From assembly GCA_036733345.1 (NCBI GenBank), contig DAINAR010000002.1, forward strand, positions 1 to 64,000: 64,000 nucleotides of DNA, written 5' to 3'. The position numbers and the translations under genes are program-made. Below are positions 26,726 through 35,284 of the stretch, piece by piece. The notes below the pieces were generated by a model. That model made no database searches, was not told the DNA's origin, and worked only from the letters and a program-made list of their open reading frames with translations. Position 1 is the stretch's first letter. Each line of letters opens with the position of its first letter. The DNA comes from JAFGMQ01 sp036733345 (GTDB lineage Bacteria; Desulfobacterota; DSM-4660; Desulfatiglandales; Desulfatiglandaceae).

Positions 26726-27016
26726 CGTAATAATCCGTTAGTAATTCATTAACAAAAAGCCATGCCCATAAGGACATTGAATGCAGCAAAAAGCAGCCAT
26801 TCTGTAACCAGACATAATTAAAATATGTTTCATCTTCACCGCCATAAATTTAAAAGAAGGGGATACATCGTTTTCAAATTCTAATTCAGGATACTCCCTG
26901 CCCGTATAACATGTCCAGATTTATGGAATTATTTATATTATTCAAAAACGATATCATTTTCACTGCAAAAACATGGCCATTAATATCAAAAAACAGCAAT
27001 TAAAGCAAAAAATCTC

Positions 27017-27553
27017 CTAGTCAGGTTCAACGAGTCCAAGATTGCCATCACTCCGTTTATGGATAACGTTTATCTCCCTTGATTTTGCATTTCGAAAAAC
27101 TAAAAAGTCCTGTTTTAAAAGACCAAGCTGCATGGCTGCTTCTTCAGGGTCCATGGGTTTGGCAACCATTTTTTCAACCTCTATCACAGGTTCCTCTTGA
27201 TCAGTTATTATTGCCTCTTCTTTCTCATCACTAATTAACATGTTTTCATTTTTCAGATTTTCCGGTCTATGGCTTCTGATTTTAGACAAATGCCTTTTAA
27301 CCTGTTTTTCAATCTTATCCATAACCTGATCAATTGCCGAATACATATCACCTGTTTCTTCCATACCTTTTAACAGGGTTCCATTCAAATTCAGGTTAAC
27401 ATCTGCTTGATGCCTGAATTTTTCCACCGATAATACGACGTGTGCTTCCATAGGAGAATCAAGATATTTTTTAATTTTGGAAAGCTTCTCCTCTGCATAG
27501 AGTTTCAAACTTTCTATAGGTTCAGTATGTCTGAATGTTACCGTAATATCCAT
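27017..27553 (-). CDS. hpf: Ribosome hibernation promoting factor, long form
   Basis: A 178-residue protein. The N-terminal S30AE domain (residues 1-100; MDITVTFRHTEPIESLKLYA) binds the ribosome decoding region; an acidic linker (about 105-130) follows; the C-terminal dimerisation domain (about 132-178; PMDPEEAAMQLGLLKQDFLVFRNA) is present, so this is the long form that makes 100S dimers on its own. I chose the ATG at 27553 because GGAGGT lies seven bases upstream. It is downstream of rpoN, as in many proteobacteria. Confidence 0.94.
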   Translation of the reverse strand: MDITVTFRHTEPIESLKLYAEEKLSKIKKYLDSPMEAHVVLSVEKFRHQADVNLNLNGTLLKGMEETGDMYSAIDQVMDKIEKQVKRHLSKIRSHRPENLKNENMLISDEKEEAIITDQEEPVIEVEKMVAKPMDPEEAAMQLGLLKQDFLVFRNAKSREINVIHKRSDGNLGLVEPD

Positions 27554-27789
27554 AAAATTTACCTCCATAAAAAGAAATATAATAAAAATAAGGACTTGGT
27601 ATTATTGCAATTTTTATTCTAATTATTGGTTCAAAAGCCTGAAATCCCTGTCCGCCTTATATGCATATATCCAATTTCCGGATACAGTAACCGGTAGATA
27701 TATATCAGGGGGTTACTGAGAGTTCATTTACTTTCAGTTTTCAGCAAAAGCAGCAGCAAAATTTAAAATACTGACATAGAAAAGCATTT

Positions 27790-29229
27790 TCAATATGGGT
27801 TTTTCCGCTTTCTCGATGGTAATATTCCCATCGATTCTCGATATTTAGCAATAGTTCGACGTGCTACCTTTATATTCAGTTTCTTTAAAATATCCACAAT
27901 TTCTATATCACTATAAGGTTTGGCAGCATCTTCTGTATTAATAATTTTCCGGATCTGATCTCTTACACTTTCAGAGGCAATAGTTCCTCCATCTGTTCCG
28001 TTAATAGCGCTGTTAAAAAAAAACTTCAATTCATATAAACCCTGCGGAGTCTGTACATATTTGTTTGTTGTAACTCTGCTGACAGTTGATTCGTGCATTG
28101 AAATGTCTTCGGCAACATCACGAAGAACAAGCGGCTTAAGTTTGGTTATCCCATCATCAAAAAATCCTTTCTGAAAACGTATAATACTTTCTGTTACTCT
28201 GTAAATAGTCCTTTGTCGCTGCTGGATACTCTTAATTAACCAGGCAGCTGATTTAAGCTTCTCCTGGATGTATTCCCTGGCATTCTCAGAAATCGAGGCC
28301 CTGTTTCTTAAGAGTTCTTTATAGTAAGCGCTGACCCTTAATTTAGGCATACCGTCTTCATTTTGTATTATTTGATAGTTTTCGCCAACCTTATAAACAT
28401 AAATATCTGGAGTTACAAAAATGGTCTCCTCGTCAGAGAAGCTCCTGCCAGGTTTCGGGTCCAATCCTCGTATTATTGAAACAGCCATAAGAATTTCCTT
28501 CACCTGAACTGACAGTTGCTTTGCAACCTGATCAAATTTTTTATCCTCAAGGGATTCAAGATGATCCATTATCAATTTTTCAACAATAGTACCTCCAAGA
28601 TTCTGAAACCTGGCCTGTATGAGCAGGCATTCCCTGACATCTCGAGCTGCGACGCCAACCGGGTCAAAAAGCTGAATGATATTTAAAGTCTCTATAACCT
28701 TTTCCAGAGGGCAGCCTGTAGCCAAAGAGATTTCTTCCAGTGTGATGTCGAGGTAGCCGTTTTCATTCAAATTACCAATAATAAAGACTCCCACCTCTCT
28801 TTGCTCTTCATCAAGATTACTCATTTTCAGTTGCCATATAAGGTGGGAATAGAGATTCGTTCCAGTAGATACGACATTGTCAAGAAAGCTAAAATCTCTT
28901 TCATCATTAGGTGTATCAAGGCTGCCCGTGTTGTATTCCGAGATATAAGTTTCCCAATCAACGTCATCTCTGGCATGTTCATCTATTGTTACCTCAGCCA
29001 GATCATTTATATTTTTTTCCGAGTCCTCTTTTTCCCCCTCAAGCCTGGGATCAGCCTCATCTTCTTCTACAACTTGCTCTTCTAACACTGGATTGATCTC
29101 CAGCTCCTCCTGAATGGCCTCAAGCAGTTCAAGCCTGGAGAGCTGAAGCAATTTGATAGCCTGCTGCAGTTGGGGCGTCATTATAAGTTGCTGAACTAAA
29201 CCCAGCGATTGTCTTAATTCCAATGTCAT
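27790..29229 (-). CDS. rpoN: RNA polymerase sigma-54 factor
   Basis: A 479-residue sigma-54. The N-terminal Gln/Leu-rich activator-interaction region (LRQSLGLVQQLIMTPQLQQ), an acidic region II, the core-binding domain, a helix-turn-helix (ISMHESTVSRVTTNKYVQTP) and the RpoN box (ARRTIAKYRESMGIL) are all visible in order. It directs transcription from -24/-12 promoters with AAA+ activators. It sits between lptB and hpf, the conserved arrangement. Confidence 0.97.
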   Translation of the reverse strand: MTLELRQSLGLVQQLIMTPQLQQAIKLLQLSRLELLEAIQEELEINPVLEEQVVEEDEADPRLEGEKEDSEKNINDLAEVTIDEHARDDVDWETYISEYNTGSLDTPNDERDFSFLDNVVSTGTNLYSHLIWQLKMSNLDEEQREVGVFIIGNLNENGYLDITLEEISLATGCPLEKVIETLNIIQLFDPVGVAARDVRECLLIQARFQNLGGTIVEKLIMDHLESLEDKKFDQVAKQLSVQVKEILMAVSIIRGLDPKPGRSFSDEETIFVTPDIYVYKVGENYQIIQNEDGMPKLRVSAYYKELLRNRASISENAREYIQEKLKSAAWLIKSIQQRQRTIYRVTESIIRFQKGFFDDGITKLKPLVLRDVAEDISMHESTVSRVTTNKYVQTPQGLYELKFFFNSAINGTDGGTIASESVRDQIRKIINTEDAAKPYSDIEIVDILKKLNIKVARRTIAKYRESMGILPSRKRKNPY

Positions 29230-29334
29230 AATTAAAAGCTCAATACTCTATCTGACCAGGTAAATTCGGATTCTTTAAAGTGATAATGAGATAAAATCCA
29301 AAGCAGAAATTTAATTTTCAGAAAGCCATCAAAA

Positions 29335-30078
29335 TTACATATTAAAATTCTCTCCAAGATAAACAGTTCTTGCTATCTCACTTTGTACAATATGATCCGG
29401 GGTACCATCTTCAATTATTTTTCCTTCACTGATAACATATGCCCTGTCACAAATATTCAGGGTTTCCCTGACATTATGATCAGATATAATAATGCCCAGC
29501 CCACGGCTCTTTAAATGCCTTATAATCTGCTGAATATCATTTAGAGCAAGCGGGTCAATCCCGGCAAAAGGTTCATCCAGCAGTATAAATCTTGGATCTG
29601 TTACTAAGGCCCTGGTAATCTCAAGCCTGCGCCGCTCTCCCCCTGAAAGTGACAAAGCTTTTTGCTTGGCAAGGTGTGTAATATTAAGTTCACTTAATAG
29701 TGCTTCAAGCCGGGCCTTCCTTTCCTCATCAGATATATTCAGAGTTTCCAGAATAACCATCAGATTTTGCTCTACGGTCAGCTTTCGAAATACTGATGAC
29801 TCCTGCGCTAAATAATTAATACCCTTCCTTGCTCTTATATGCATTGGATCAGATGTAATATTTCTTCCATCAAGATAAACCATGCCTTCATCATGTTGCG
29901 TTAGACCTACAAGCATATAAAAAGTTGTGGTCTTGCCGGCACCATTTGGGCCTAAAAGCCCGACAATATAACCCCGCTCAACCTCAATACTTACATGATC
30001 CACAACTGTTTTTTTATTATATATCTTTACTAAATCCTCGGCTCGAAGTGTTTCTTTTGCAGCATTCACCGATATCAC
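29335..30078 (-). CDS. lptB: Lipopolysaccharide export ATPase LptB
   Basis: A 247-residue ABC ATPase. Walker A GPNGAGKTT (43-51), signature LSGGERRRLEITRAL and Walker B FILLDEPFAGIDP are intact. LptB powers extraction of lipopolysaccharide from the inner membrane with LptFG (not in this window) and delivery through LptC and LptA. The start overlaps the lptA stop by four bases. Confidence 0.96.
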   Translation of the reverse strand: MISVNAAKETLRAEDLVKIYNKKTVVDHVSIEVERGYIVGLLGPNGAGKTTTFYMLVGLTQHDEGMVYLDGRNITSDPMHIRARKGINYLAQESSVFRKLTVEQNLMVILETLNISDEERKARLEALLSELNITHLAKQKALSLSGGERRRLEITRALVTDPRFILLDEPFAGIDPLALNDIQQIIRHLKSRGLGIIISDHNVRETLNICDRAYVISEGKIIEDGTPDHIVQSEIARTVYLGENFNM

Positions 30079-30620
30079 CTTTTTTCACGCTTCGGAAAAA
30101 TAATAGCCCTTACTTTCTTATCTTCTTCGCTCTCCACCACACTCCTGTTTTCTTTCAAAAATATAGTTATGCGGTCTCCTTCGACGAAATCTTTTCCCTG
30201 TACGACAACAGGGTTATCAGAAAGGACTATTTTCTCATCCTGAGGATAATAAACAGCCTCGTTCGCAGTCGCTTCCCCGCCCTGAGCTCTTGTAATCCTT
30301 ACCTTTCCAGTTGCAATTATTTTTTCAATACTGGTATCAACACCTTCACTTCTATCCAGAGCAGGCCGGTTTTTGTAATGAACCACCATTTTTTGACAAT
30401 CTATAACAAAATCTTCTTTTTTCGCATTCACTTCACCAGTAAATATAATCTGTTTACTGGTCTCAATAACTTCAAGCGTATTTGCCTTAATGATTATCGG
30501 CTCCTGTTCAGATTTTGAAAAGGTCTGTTTTAATCCCTGAGCCCCGGCAAAACACTCTAACAAAACATAAAAAAGAAAGATAATAAACAGAATAAACCGG
30601 GTGTGCCTCAGATTCTTCAT
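30075..30620 (-). CDS. lptA: Lipopolysaccharide transport periplasmic protein LptA
   Basis: A 181-residue protein with a signal peptide (RFILFIIFLFYVLLECFAGAQG) and an OstA/LptA jellyroll domain (IIFTGEVNAKKEDFVIDCQKMVVHY; AVYYPQDEKIVLSDNPVVVQG). It bridges the periplasm and carries lipopolysaccharide from LptC towards LptD. It abuts lptC and overlaps lptB. Confidence 0.9.
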   Translation of the reverse strand: MKNLRHTRFILFIIFLFYVLLECFAGAQGLKQTFSKSEQEPIIIKANTLEVIETSKQIIFTGEVNAKKEDFVIDCQKMVVHYKNRPALDRSEGVDTSIEKIIATGKVRITRAQGGEATANEAVYYPQDEKIVLSDNPVVVQGKDFVEGDRITIFLKENRSVVESEEDKKVRAIIFPKREKR

Positions 30621-31189
30621 TAAATTAAACGCTCCGCATCCATGATAGTGGCAGTAACATTTGACAGTATTTTAACATTCTCTTTTTCAAAATCAAAGAA
30701 AAGGCCGATGCCTTGCACCGAAAAAAACGGGCCGAATATTTGAACAGGTTCATGAGTGCTAAGGCAAGAGCTTTTTTCATTGATAAGAATATATTGAGAA
30801 GTAAATTTATATCCATTTCCCGAATAACCCTCCAAATCCCCCCATAGTTCAATCTTGCCAGAGACTCTTGAATATTTGCCGTTATTTCCCTCCAGTTTAA
30901 ACCATGGCCTGTTTTTAGGCTCCACTTTCAGCACAAAATCATTAAAGATAATGTTGTTACTCCCGTTGGAAAATTTCACCTCAACAGCATCCAGTACCCA
31001 TTTCATGCCTTCGTCCTGATCATCATGAACATAGTGAATATCTTTAAGATTCACTCCCTGTGAGGCGATTTTATTCAAAACAGGATTTTTAATAATTTCT
31101 TTACCGGATCTTATCAGATAGAAAGAAACCAGGAGCAGCACAATCCCTAATCCTAAAAGAGGCCATTGTTTTTTAAGGAAGCCTTTCAT
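30620..31189 (-). CDS. lptC: Lipopolysaccharide export protein LptC
   Basis: About 189 residues with one N-terminal membrane anchor (WPLLGLGIVLLLVSFYLI) and a periplasmic LptC/YrbK-type domain. I chose the ATG at 31189 over a TTG nine codons upstream because the protein then starts with the usual basic residues before the anchor. It receives lipopolysaccharide from the LptBFG transporter. Sequence similarity in this family is low, so the call leans on the kdsC-lptC-lptA-lptB order. Confidence 0.85.
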   Translation of the reverse strand: MKGFLKKQWPLLGLGIVLLLVSFYLIRSGKEIIKNPVLNKIASQGVNLKDIHYVHDDQDEGMKWVLDAVEVKFSNGSNNIIFNDFVLKVEPKNRPWFKLEGNNGKYSRVSGKIELWGDLEGYSGNGYKFTSQYILINEKSSCLSTHEPVQIFGPFFSVQGIGLFFDFEKENVKILSNVTATIMDAERLI

Positions 31190-31249
31190 ATTAATCGCTA
31201 ATATATCAGGGGCCAAATTGTTCTGTAAAGATTATTCTTGTCAAGAGCC

Positions 31250-31753
31250 TTACAATCCATACTGCCATTTTCCCTGAGATTTGATTATCAATTCACATAC
31301 CTCTCTAACAGCTCCATGACCACCCTTACTTTCTGTTATTATGTCGGAGGCCCTCCTGACTTCTTCTGCTGCGTCAGCCACAGCAATTTTTAAACCTGCC
31401 TCCATAAACATTCCAAGATCAGGCAGGTCATCTCCCATACAGCAAACTTCCTGCTTTTTAAGGCCTTTTTCTGCTATCAGTTTTCTGCAAACTGATTGTT
31501 TATCTGAAACGCCCTGGTATAGTTCCATTATACCCAGGTCTTCTGAACGACGGCAAAGAGCCTCAGACCTCCGGCCGGTAACAAGAGCAACCATTACCCC
31601 TGCTTCCATGAGCATTCTCAACCCATGACCATCTTTGACATCAAAAGATTTTGTCTCTTCTCCCCGTGCATTTAATATTATCCGTCCGTCTGTTAAAACA
31701 CCATCCACATCGAGTATAAGCAGCTTAATCTTTGCAGACTTTTTTTCAGTCAT
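31250..31753 (-). CDS. kdsC: 3-deoxy-D-manno-octulosonate 8-phosphate phosphatase
   Basis: A HAD-family phosphatase of about 167 residues without a cap domain. The catalytic motif is LDVDGVLTDG; VTGRRSEAL and CCMGDDLPDLGM supply motifs II and IV. KdsC makes free Kdo, the inner-core sugar of lipopolysaccharide. The frame could begin at an ATG at 31786, but that has no ribosome-binding site, so 31753 is preferred. It sits between kdsA and lptC. Confidence 0.93.
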   Translation of the reverse strand: MTEKKSAKIKLLILDVDGVLTDGRIILNARGEETKSFDVKDGHGLRMLMEAGVMVALVTGRRSEALCRRSEDLGIMELYQGVSDKQSVCRKLIAEKGLKKQEVCCMGDDLPDLGMFMEAGLKIAVADAAEEVRRASDIITESKGGHGAVREVCELIIKSQGKWQYGL

Positions 31754-31830
31754 CCCGTATGTTTCATCCTTGCTCTTACAATGCATGTTATAATCACATG
31801 CATATCTTTACAGATTATTGAAAAGATAAT

Positions 31831-32652
31831 TCAGGTGTGAATCAGGTCAAAAATTTTCTTCAGCATAATCAACAAATCGCGGACTTCATGGAGCGGCAAT
31901 GCATTGGGTCCGTCGCATAAGGCACGTTCCGGATCAGGATGAACTTCCATGAACACTCCATCAGCCCCGGCCGCAACCGCTGCCCTCGAGAGCGGTCCAA
32001 TAAATTCTCTCTGACCTCCTGAACAAACACCTTGTCCTCCCGGGAGCTGTACGCTGTGTGTAGCATCATAAACAACCGGAAAGCCCATGTTTTTCATTAT
32101 CGCTATTGATCTGATATCAACGACCAGATTATTGTAACCAAAAGATGTGCCCCGTTCTGTGACTATTATGCCATAATTATCTGTGGAAGTGATTTTGCTG
32201 ACAACATGTTCCACATCCCAGGGCGAAAGAAACTGACCTTTTTTAATATTGATAGGAAGCCCTGTTCGTGCAGCGGCCAAAACAAGATCGGTCTGACGGC
32301 ACATAAAAGCTGGAATTTGAATAATATCAAGTATCTCTTTTGCCTTTTGTATTTCTTCAACTGTATGGACATCAGACAGGACCGGTAATTTTGTTGTGCA
32401 TTTTACTTTCCCGATGATCTCAAGCCCCTTATCTATGCCCGGACCTCTGAAAGAACTCACGGAAGTCCTGTTTGCCTTGTCATAAGATGTCTTGAAAATC
32501 ACCGGAATAAGAAGCTCTTCACCGACTTTTTTTAAAAAATGGGCTATTTCCAGAGTCGTTTCTTCATCTTCAATAACACAGGGCCCGGCTATCAGAAAAA
32601 ACGGACCGTTTTCATCAATTGTCAACTTATCTATTTTAACAGGAGTTCTCAT
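31831..32652 (-). CDS. kdsA: 3-deoxy-8-phosphooctulonate synthase
   Basis: A 273-residue Kdo-8-phosphate synthase of the DAHP-synthase fold. Motifs FLIAGPCVIEDE, FKTSYDKANRTS, LSDVHTVEEI, KKGQFLSPWDV and DATHSVQLPGG are family hallmarks. It condenses arabinose 5-phosphate with phosphoenolpyruvate. First gene of the lipopolysaccharide/rpoN series; a promoter is seen upstream. Confidence 0.97.
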   Translation of the reverse strand: MRTPVKIDKLTIDENGPFFLIAGPCVIEDEETTLEIAHFLKKVGEELLIPVIFKTSYDKANRTSVSSFRGPGIDKGLEIIGKVKCTTKLPVLSDVHTVEEIQKAKEILDIIQIPAFMCRQTDLVLAAARTGLPINIKKGQFLSPWDVEHVVSKITSTDNYGIIVTERGTSFGYNNLVVDIRSIAIMKNMGFPVVYDATHSVQLPGGQGVCSGGQREFIGPLSRAAVAAGADGVFMEVHPDPERALCDGPNALPLHEVRDLLIMLKKIFDLIHT

Positions 32653-32713
32653 TTTGGTTCCGGCATTCGATTATTTATTCGTTACCGCATATTCCTCATT
32701 TCACTTTATATTA

Positions 32714-32742
32714 TTGTTATCTCAAGGTACGAGGAAAGTCAA
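32714..32742 (-). promoter_or_regulatory. Promoter for the kdsA operon
   Basis: On the minus strand TTGACT (32737-32742) and TAACAA (32714-32719) are separated by 17 bases, about 60 bases ahead of the kdsA start. Confidence 0.5.
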
Positions 32743-32789
32743 GGCGAGTGGTGCCTGTCCATGCACGGGATTTGTTTTCACCTGACAAG

Positions 32790-32842
32790 AAAAAACGGGC
32801 TTTCTCCCAAGGCTGTAATAAAATGCCAGGAGAAAAAGCCCG
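32790..32842 (-). terminator. Rho-independent terminator after acs
   Basis: On the minus strand CGGGCTTTTTCTCC pairs with GGGAGAAAGCCCG, a long GC-rich-based stem with a larger loop, followed by a run of six T. It lies just downstream of the acs stop. Confidence 0.8.
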
Positions 32843-32877
32843 CTATTATCATTTTAAAGATTTAACAAAAAACCAGA

Positions 32878-34848
32878 TTACAGTCTGTCTTTCACAAGCT
32901 GGTCAACTACACTCGGATCCGCCAGTGTAGATGTATCACCTATTTCATCGACCTGGTCCGCAGCGATCTTCTTCAGAATCCTTCTCATGATCTTGCCGCT
33001 TCTTGTCTTGGGAAGAGCATCAGCCCATTGTATCTTCTCAGGGGTAGCTATTGGACCTATCTCTTTTCTTACATGGGCCACCAGTGTTTTTATCAGATCA
33101 TCACTCTTTTCTACACCTGCGTTAAGAGTTACAAAAGCATAAATAGACTGGCCTTTGAGCTCGTGGGGATAACCCACAACCGCGGCCTCAGCTACTGTAT
33201 CATGCGCAACCAGGGCGCTTTCAACTTCTGCCGTTCCCATTCTGTGACCGGACACATTGATAACATCGTCAATACGGCCTGTTATCTGGTAGTAAGCGTC
33301 TTTATCCCTGCGGGCGCCGTCACCAACCGTATAGTAACCCGGGAACTGCTCAAAATAGGTCTCCTGGAACCTTTTGGGGTCACCGTACACACCTCTCATG
33401 ATACCGGGCCAGGGTTTCTGGATGACGAGGGCACCGCTTGCAACAGTTTCTTTAAGCTCTTTACCTTCATCATCCACCAGGGCAGGCAATACGCCCATAA
33501 AGGGTACTGTTGCCATGCCTGGTTTGATGTCAATGGCACCTGGGAGCGGGGTAATCAGGATTCCACCCGTCTCTGTCTGCCACCAGGTATCAACAATCGG
33601 GCACTTGCCCTTTCCGATTACATTGTAATACCAGTTCCATGCCTCGGGATTGATGGGCTCACCCACTGTCCCAAGGATCCTGAGAGATGATATGTCAGCC
33701 TTCTTGGTCCACTCATCACCCTCTCTGGCAACCGCCCTGATAGCTGTCGGAGCGGTATAGAAGATACTGACCTTGTATTTCTCCACTACCTTCCAGAAAC
33801 GGCTTACATCAGGATAGGTGGGCACGCCTTCAAACATAACCGAGGTGGCTCCGTTGCAGAGGGGGGCATACACGATGTAACTGTGACCTGTGACCCATCC
33901 GATATCTGCCGTGCACCAGTAGACTTCATCTTCCTTGTAATCAAAGATCATCTTGTGTGTATATGCTGTGAAGACAAGATATCCGCCGGTGGTGTGCATA
34001 ACGCCCTTGGGTTTTCCCGTTGAACCTGATGTATAAAGAATGAAAAGAGGATCTTCGGCATCCATCCATTCGGGCTCGCATTCCGCGCTGACCTTGGCCA
34101 TTTCATCATCCCACCAGAGGTCTCTGCCATCCTGCCAGTCACATTTAATCTTGTCACCAACCCTTTTTACAATAATAGACTTTTCAACGGACGGGCAGTC
34201 CTTGATTGCAGTATCTGCATTGGTCTTCTGCGGCACTGCCTTGGCACCTCTGAATGTTCCGTCACAGGTAACCAGCATCCTGGCCTCACTGTCCTGGATC
34301 CTGTCTCTCAGGGCATCTGCGCTGAACCCGCCGAAAACTATGCTGTGGATAGCGCCGATCCTTGTACAGGCCAGCATTGAAATAGCGAGTTCGGGGATCA
34401 TGGGCAGATAAATACAAACCCTGTCTCCCTTTTTGATGCCATGGGCCTTCAGCACGTTGGCAAACTTACAGACCTCTTCGTGAAGCATTTTATATGTAAA
34501 TGCCTTGTCCTCACCTGGCTCATTTCCTTCCCACTGTATGGCTACCTTGTCACCCCTTGTCTTCAGGTGCCTGTCAAGGCAGTTATAAGAAACATTCAGC
34601 TTGCCGCCTTCAAAGTACTTGACATAAATTTCACCCTTCCTGATATCAAAATTATAGTCTTCGACCTTGTCCCATTTTTTAAACCATTCCACATACTCAG
34701 AAGCAATCTCAGCCCAGAAACCATCGGGATCATCAATCGATCGTTTCCATAGCTTTTCATACTCATCCTTGCCTTTTATGTAAGCCTTTGCTTTAACTTC
34801 TTCCGGTACCGGATAAACATCTTTTAATTCAAATTTTTCCTCTGCCAT
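32878..34848 (-). CDS. acs: Acetyl-CoA synthetase (AMP-forming)
   Basis: A 656-residue enzyme of standard length. Motifs YTSGSTGKPKGVMHTTGGY, DTWWQTETGG, GRIDDVINVSGHRMGTAEVE and the C-terminal TRSGKIMRR with the lysine commonly controlled by acetylation are intact. It activates acetate to acetyl-CoA. It is monocistronic: it has its own promoter at 34919 and its own terminator at 32790. In an anaerobe with an acetyl-CoA pathway it would allow acetate assimilation or complete oxidation. Confidence 0.97.
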   Translation of the reverse strand: MAEEKFELKDVYPVPEEVKAKAYIKGKDEYEKLWKRSIDDPDGFWAEIASEYVEWFKKWDKVEDYNFDIRKGEIYVKYFEGGKLNVSYNCLDRHLKTRGDKVAIQWEGNEPGEDKAFTYKMLHEEVCKFANVLKAHGIKKGDRVCIYLPMIPELAISMLACTRIGAIHSIVFGGFSADALRDRIQDSEARMLVTCDGTFRGAKAVPQKTNADTAIKDCPSVEKSIIVKRVGDKIKCDWQDGRDLWWDDEMAKVSAECEPEWMDAEDPLFILYTSGSTGKPKGVMHTTGGYLVFTAYTHKMIFDYKEDEVYWCTADIGWVTGHSYIVYAPLCNGATSVMFEGVPTYPDVSRFWKVVEKYKVSIFYTAPTAIRAVAREGDEWTKKADISSLRILGTVGEPINPEAWNWYYNVIGKGKCPIVDTWWQTETGGILITPLPGAIDIKPGMATVPFMGVLPALVDDEGKELKETVASGALVIQKPWPGIMRGVYGDPKRFQETYFEQFPGYYTVGDGARRDKDAYYQITGRIDDVINVSGHRMGTAEVESALVAHDTVAEAAVVGYPHELKGQSIYAFVTLNAGVEKSDDLIKTLVAHVRKEIGPIATPEKIQWADALPKTRSGKIMRRILKKIAADQVDEIGDTSTLADPSVVDQLVKDRL

Positions 34849-34918
34849 TTTTTAACTTACCTCCAGTTGTTTTATTATTATATGCCCCGATCTAACGAAC
34901 TTATATTCTAAAAAGTTA

Positions 34919-34947
34919 GATATAAAAAATCACTAAATCATTGTCAA
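34919..34947 (-). promoter_or_regulatory. Sigma-70 promoter for acs
   Basis: On the minus strand TTGACA (34942-34947) and TATATC (34919-34924) with exactly 17 bases between, about 70 bases ahead of the acs start. Confidence 0.65.
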
Positions 34948-35188
34948 GTATATTTTTATTTGCCAGATTATGCATTAATTTCATTTATGCATAACAATCT
35001 GATACATGAAGCCTTACCCTTATTGACCTTATATTTTCTCTCATAAACAAAACATCTTCTAAGTGCAAGTAATGCGAAGTGTGCAGACAGTCTGGTTTTT
35101 TGATACGAAATTTATTTCATCCCGCCTCTGTTTTTTTAAAACCATGAAAATCAAAAGCAAAAAAAGCCAGTATGTAATTCCCCAGATA

Positions 35189-35217
35189 TTGACTTATCAT
35201 CTTACTGAACTTAATTT
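35189..35217 (+). promoter_or_regulatory. Candidate promoter for clpB
   Basis: TTGACT (35189-35194) and TAATTT (35212-35217), spacing 17, about 68 bases ahead of clpB. It looks like a housekeeping rather than a heat-shock promoter. Confidence 0.4.
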
Positions 35218-35284
35218 TATCTATAATTAATGCAAAGCATCTAATTAGCTGTTTTATAACATATGCCCACAGGAGGGAAAGCAT

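Larger units (their letters stand above)
34849..35284. other. 436-base divergent gap between acs and clpB
   Basis: A+T-rich and without a credible gene. It contains the acs promoter (34919-34947, minus) and a clpB promoter candidate (35189-35217, plus). I see no CIRCE element and no clear sigma-32 box. Confidence 0.65.

Noticed and set aside
33028..33690. Plus-strand open frame of 220 codons antisense to acs
   Set aside because: No known domain, no translation signal, and acs is fully conserved on the other strand.
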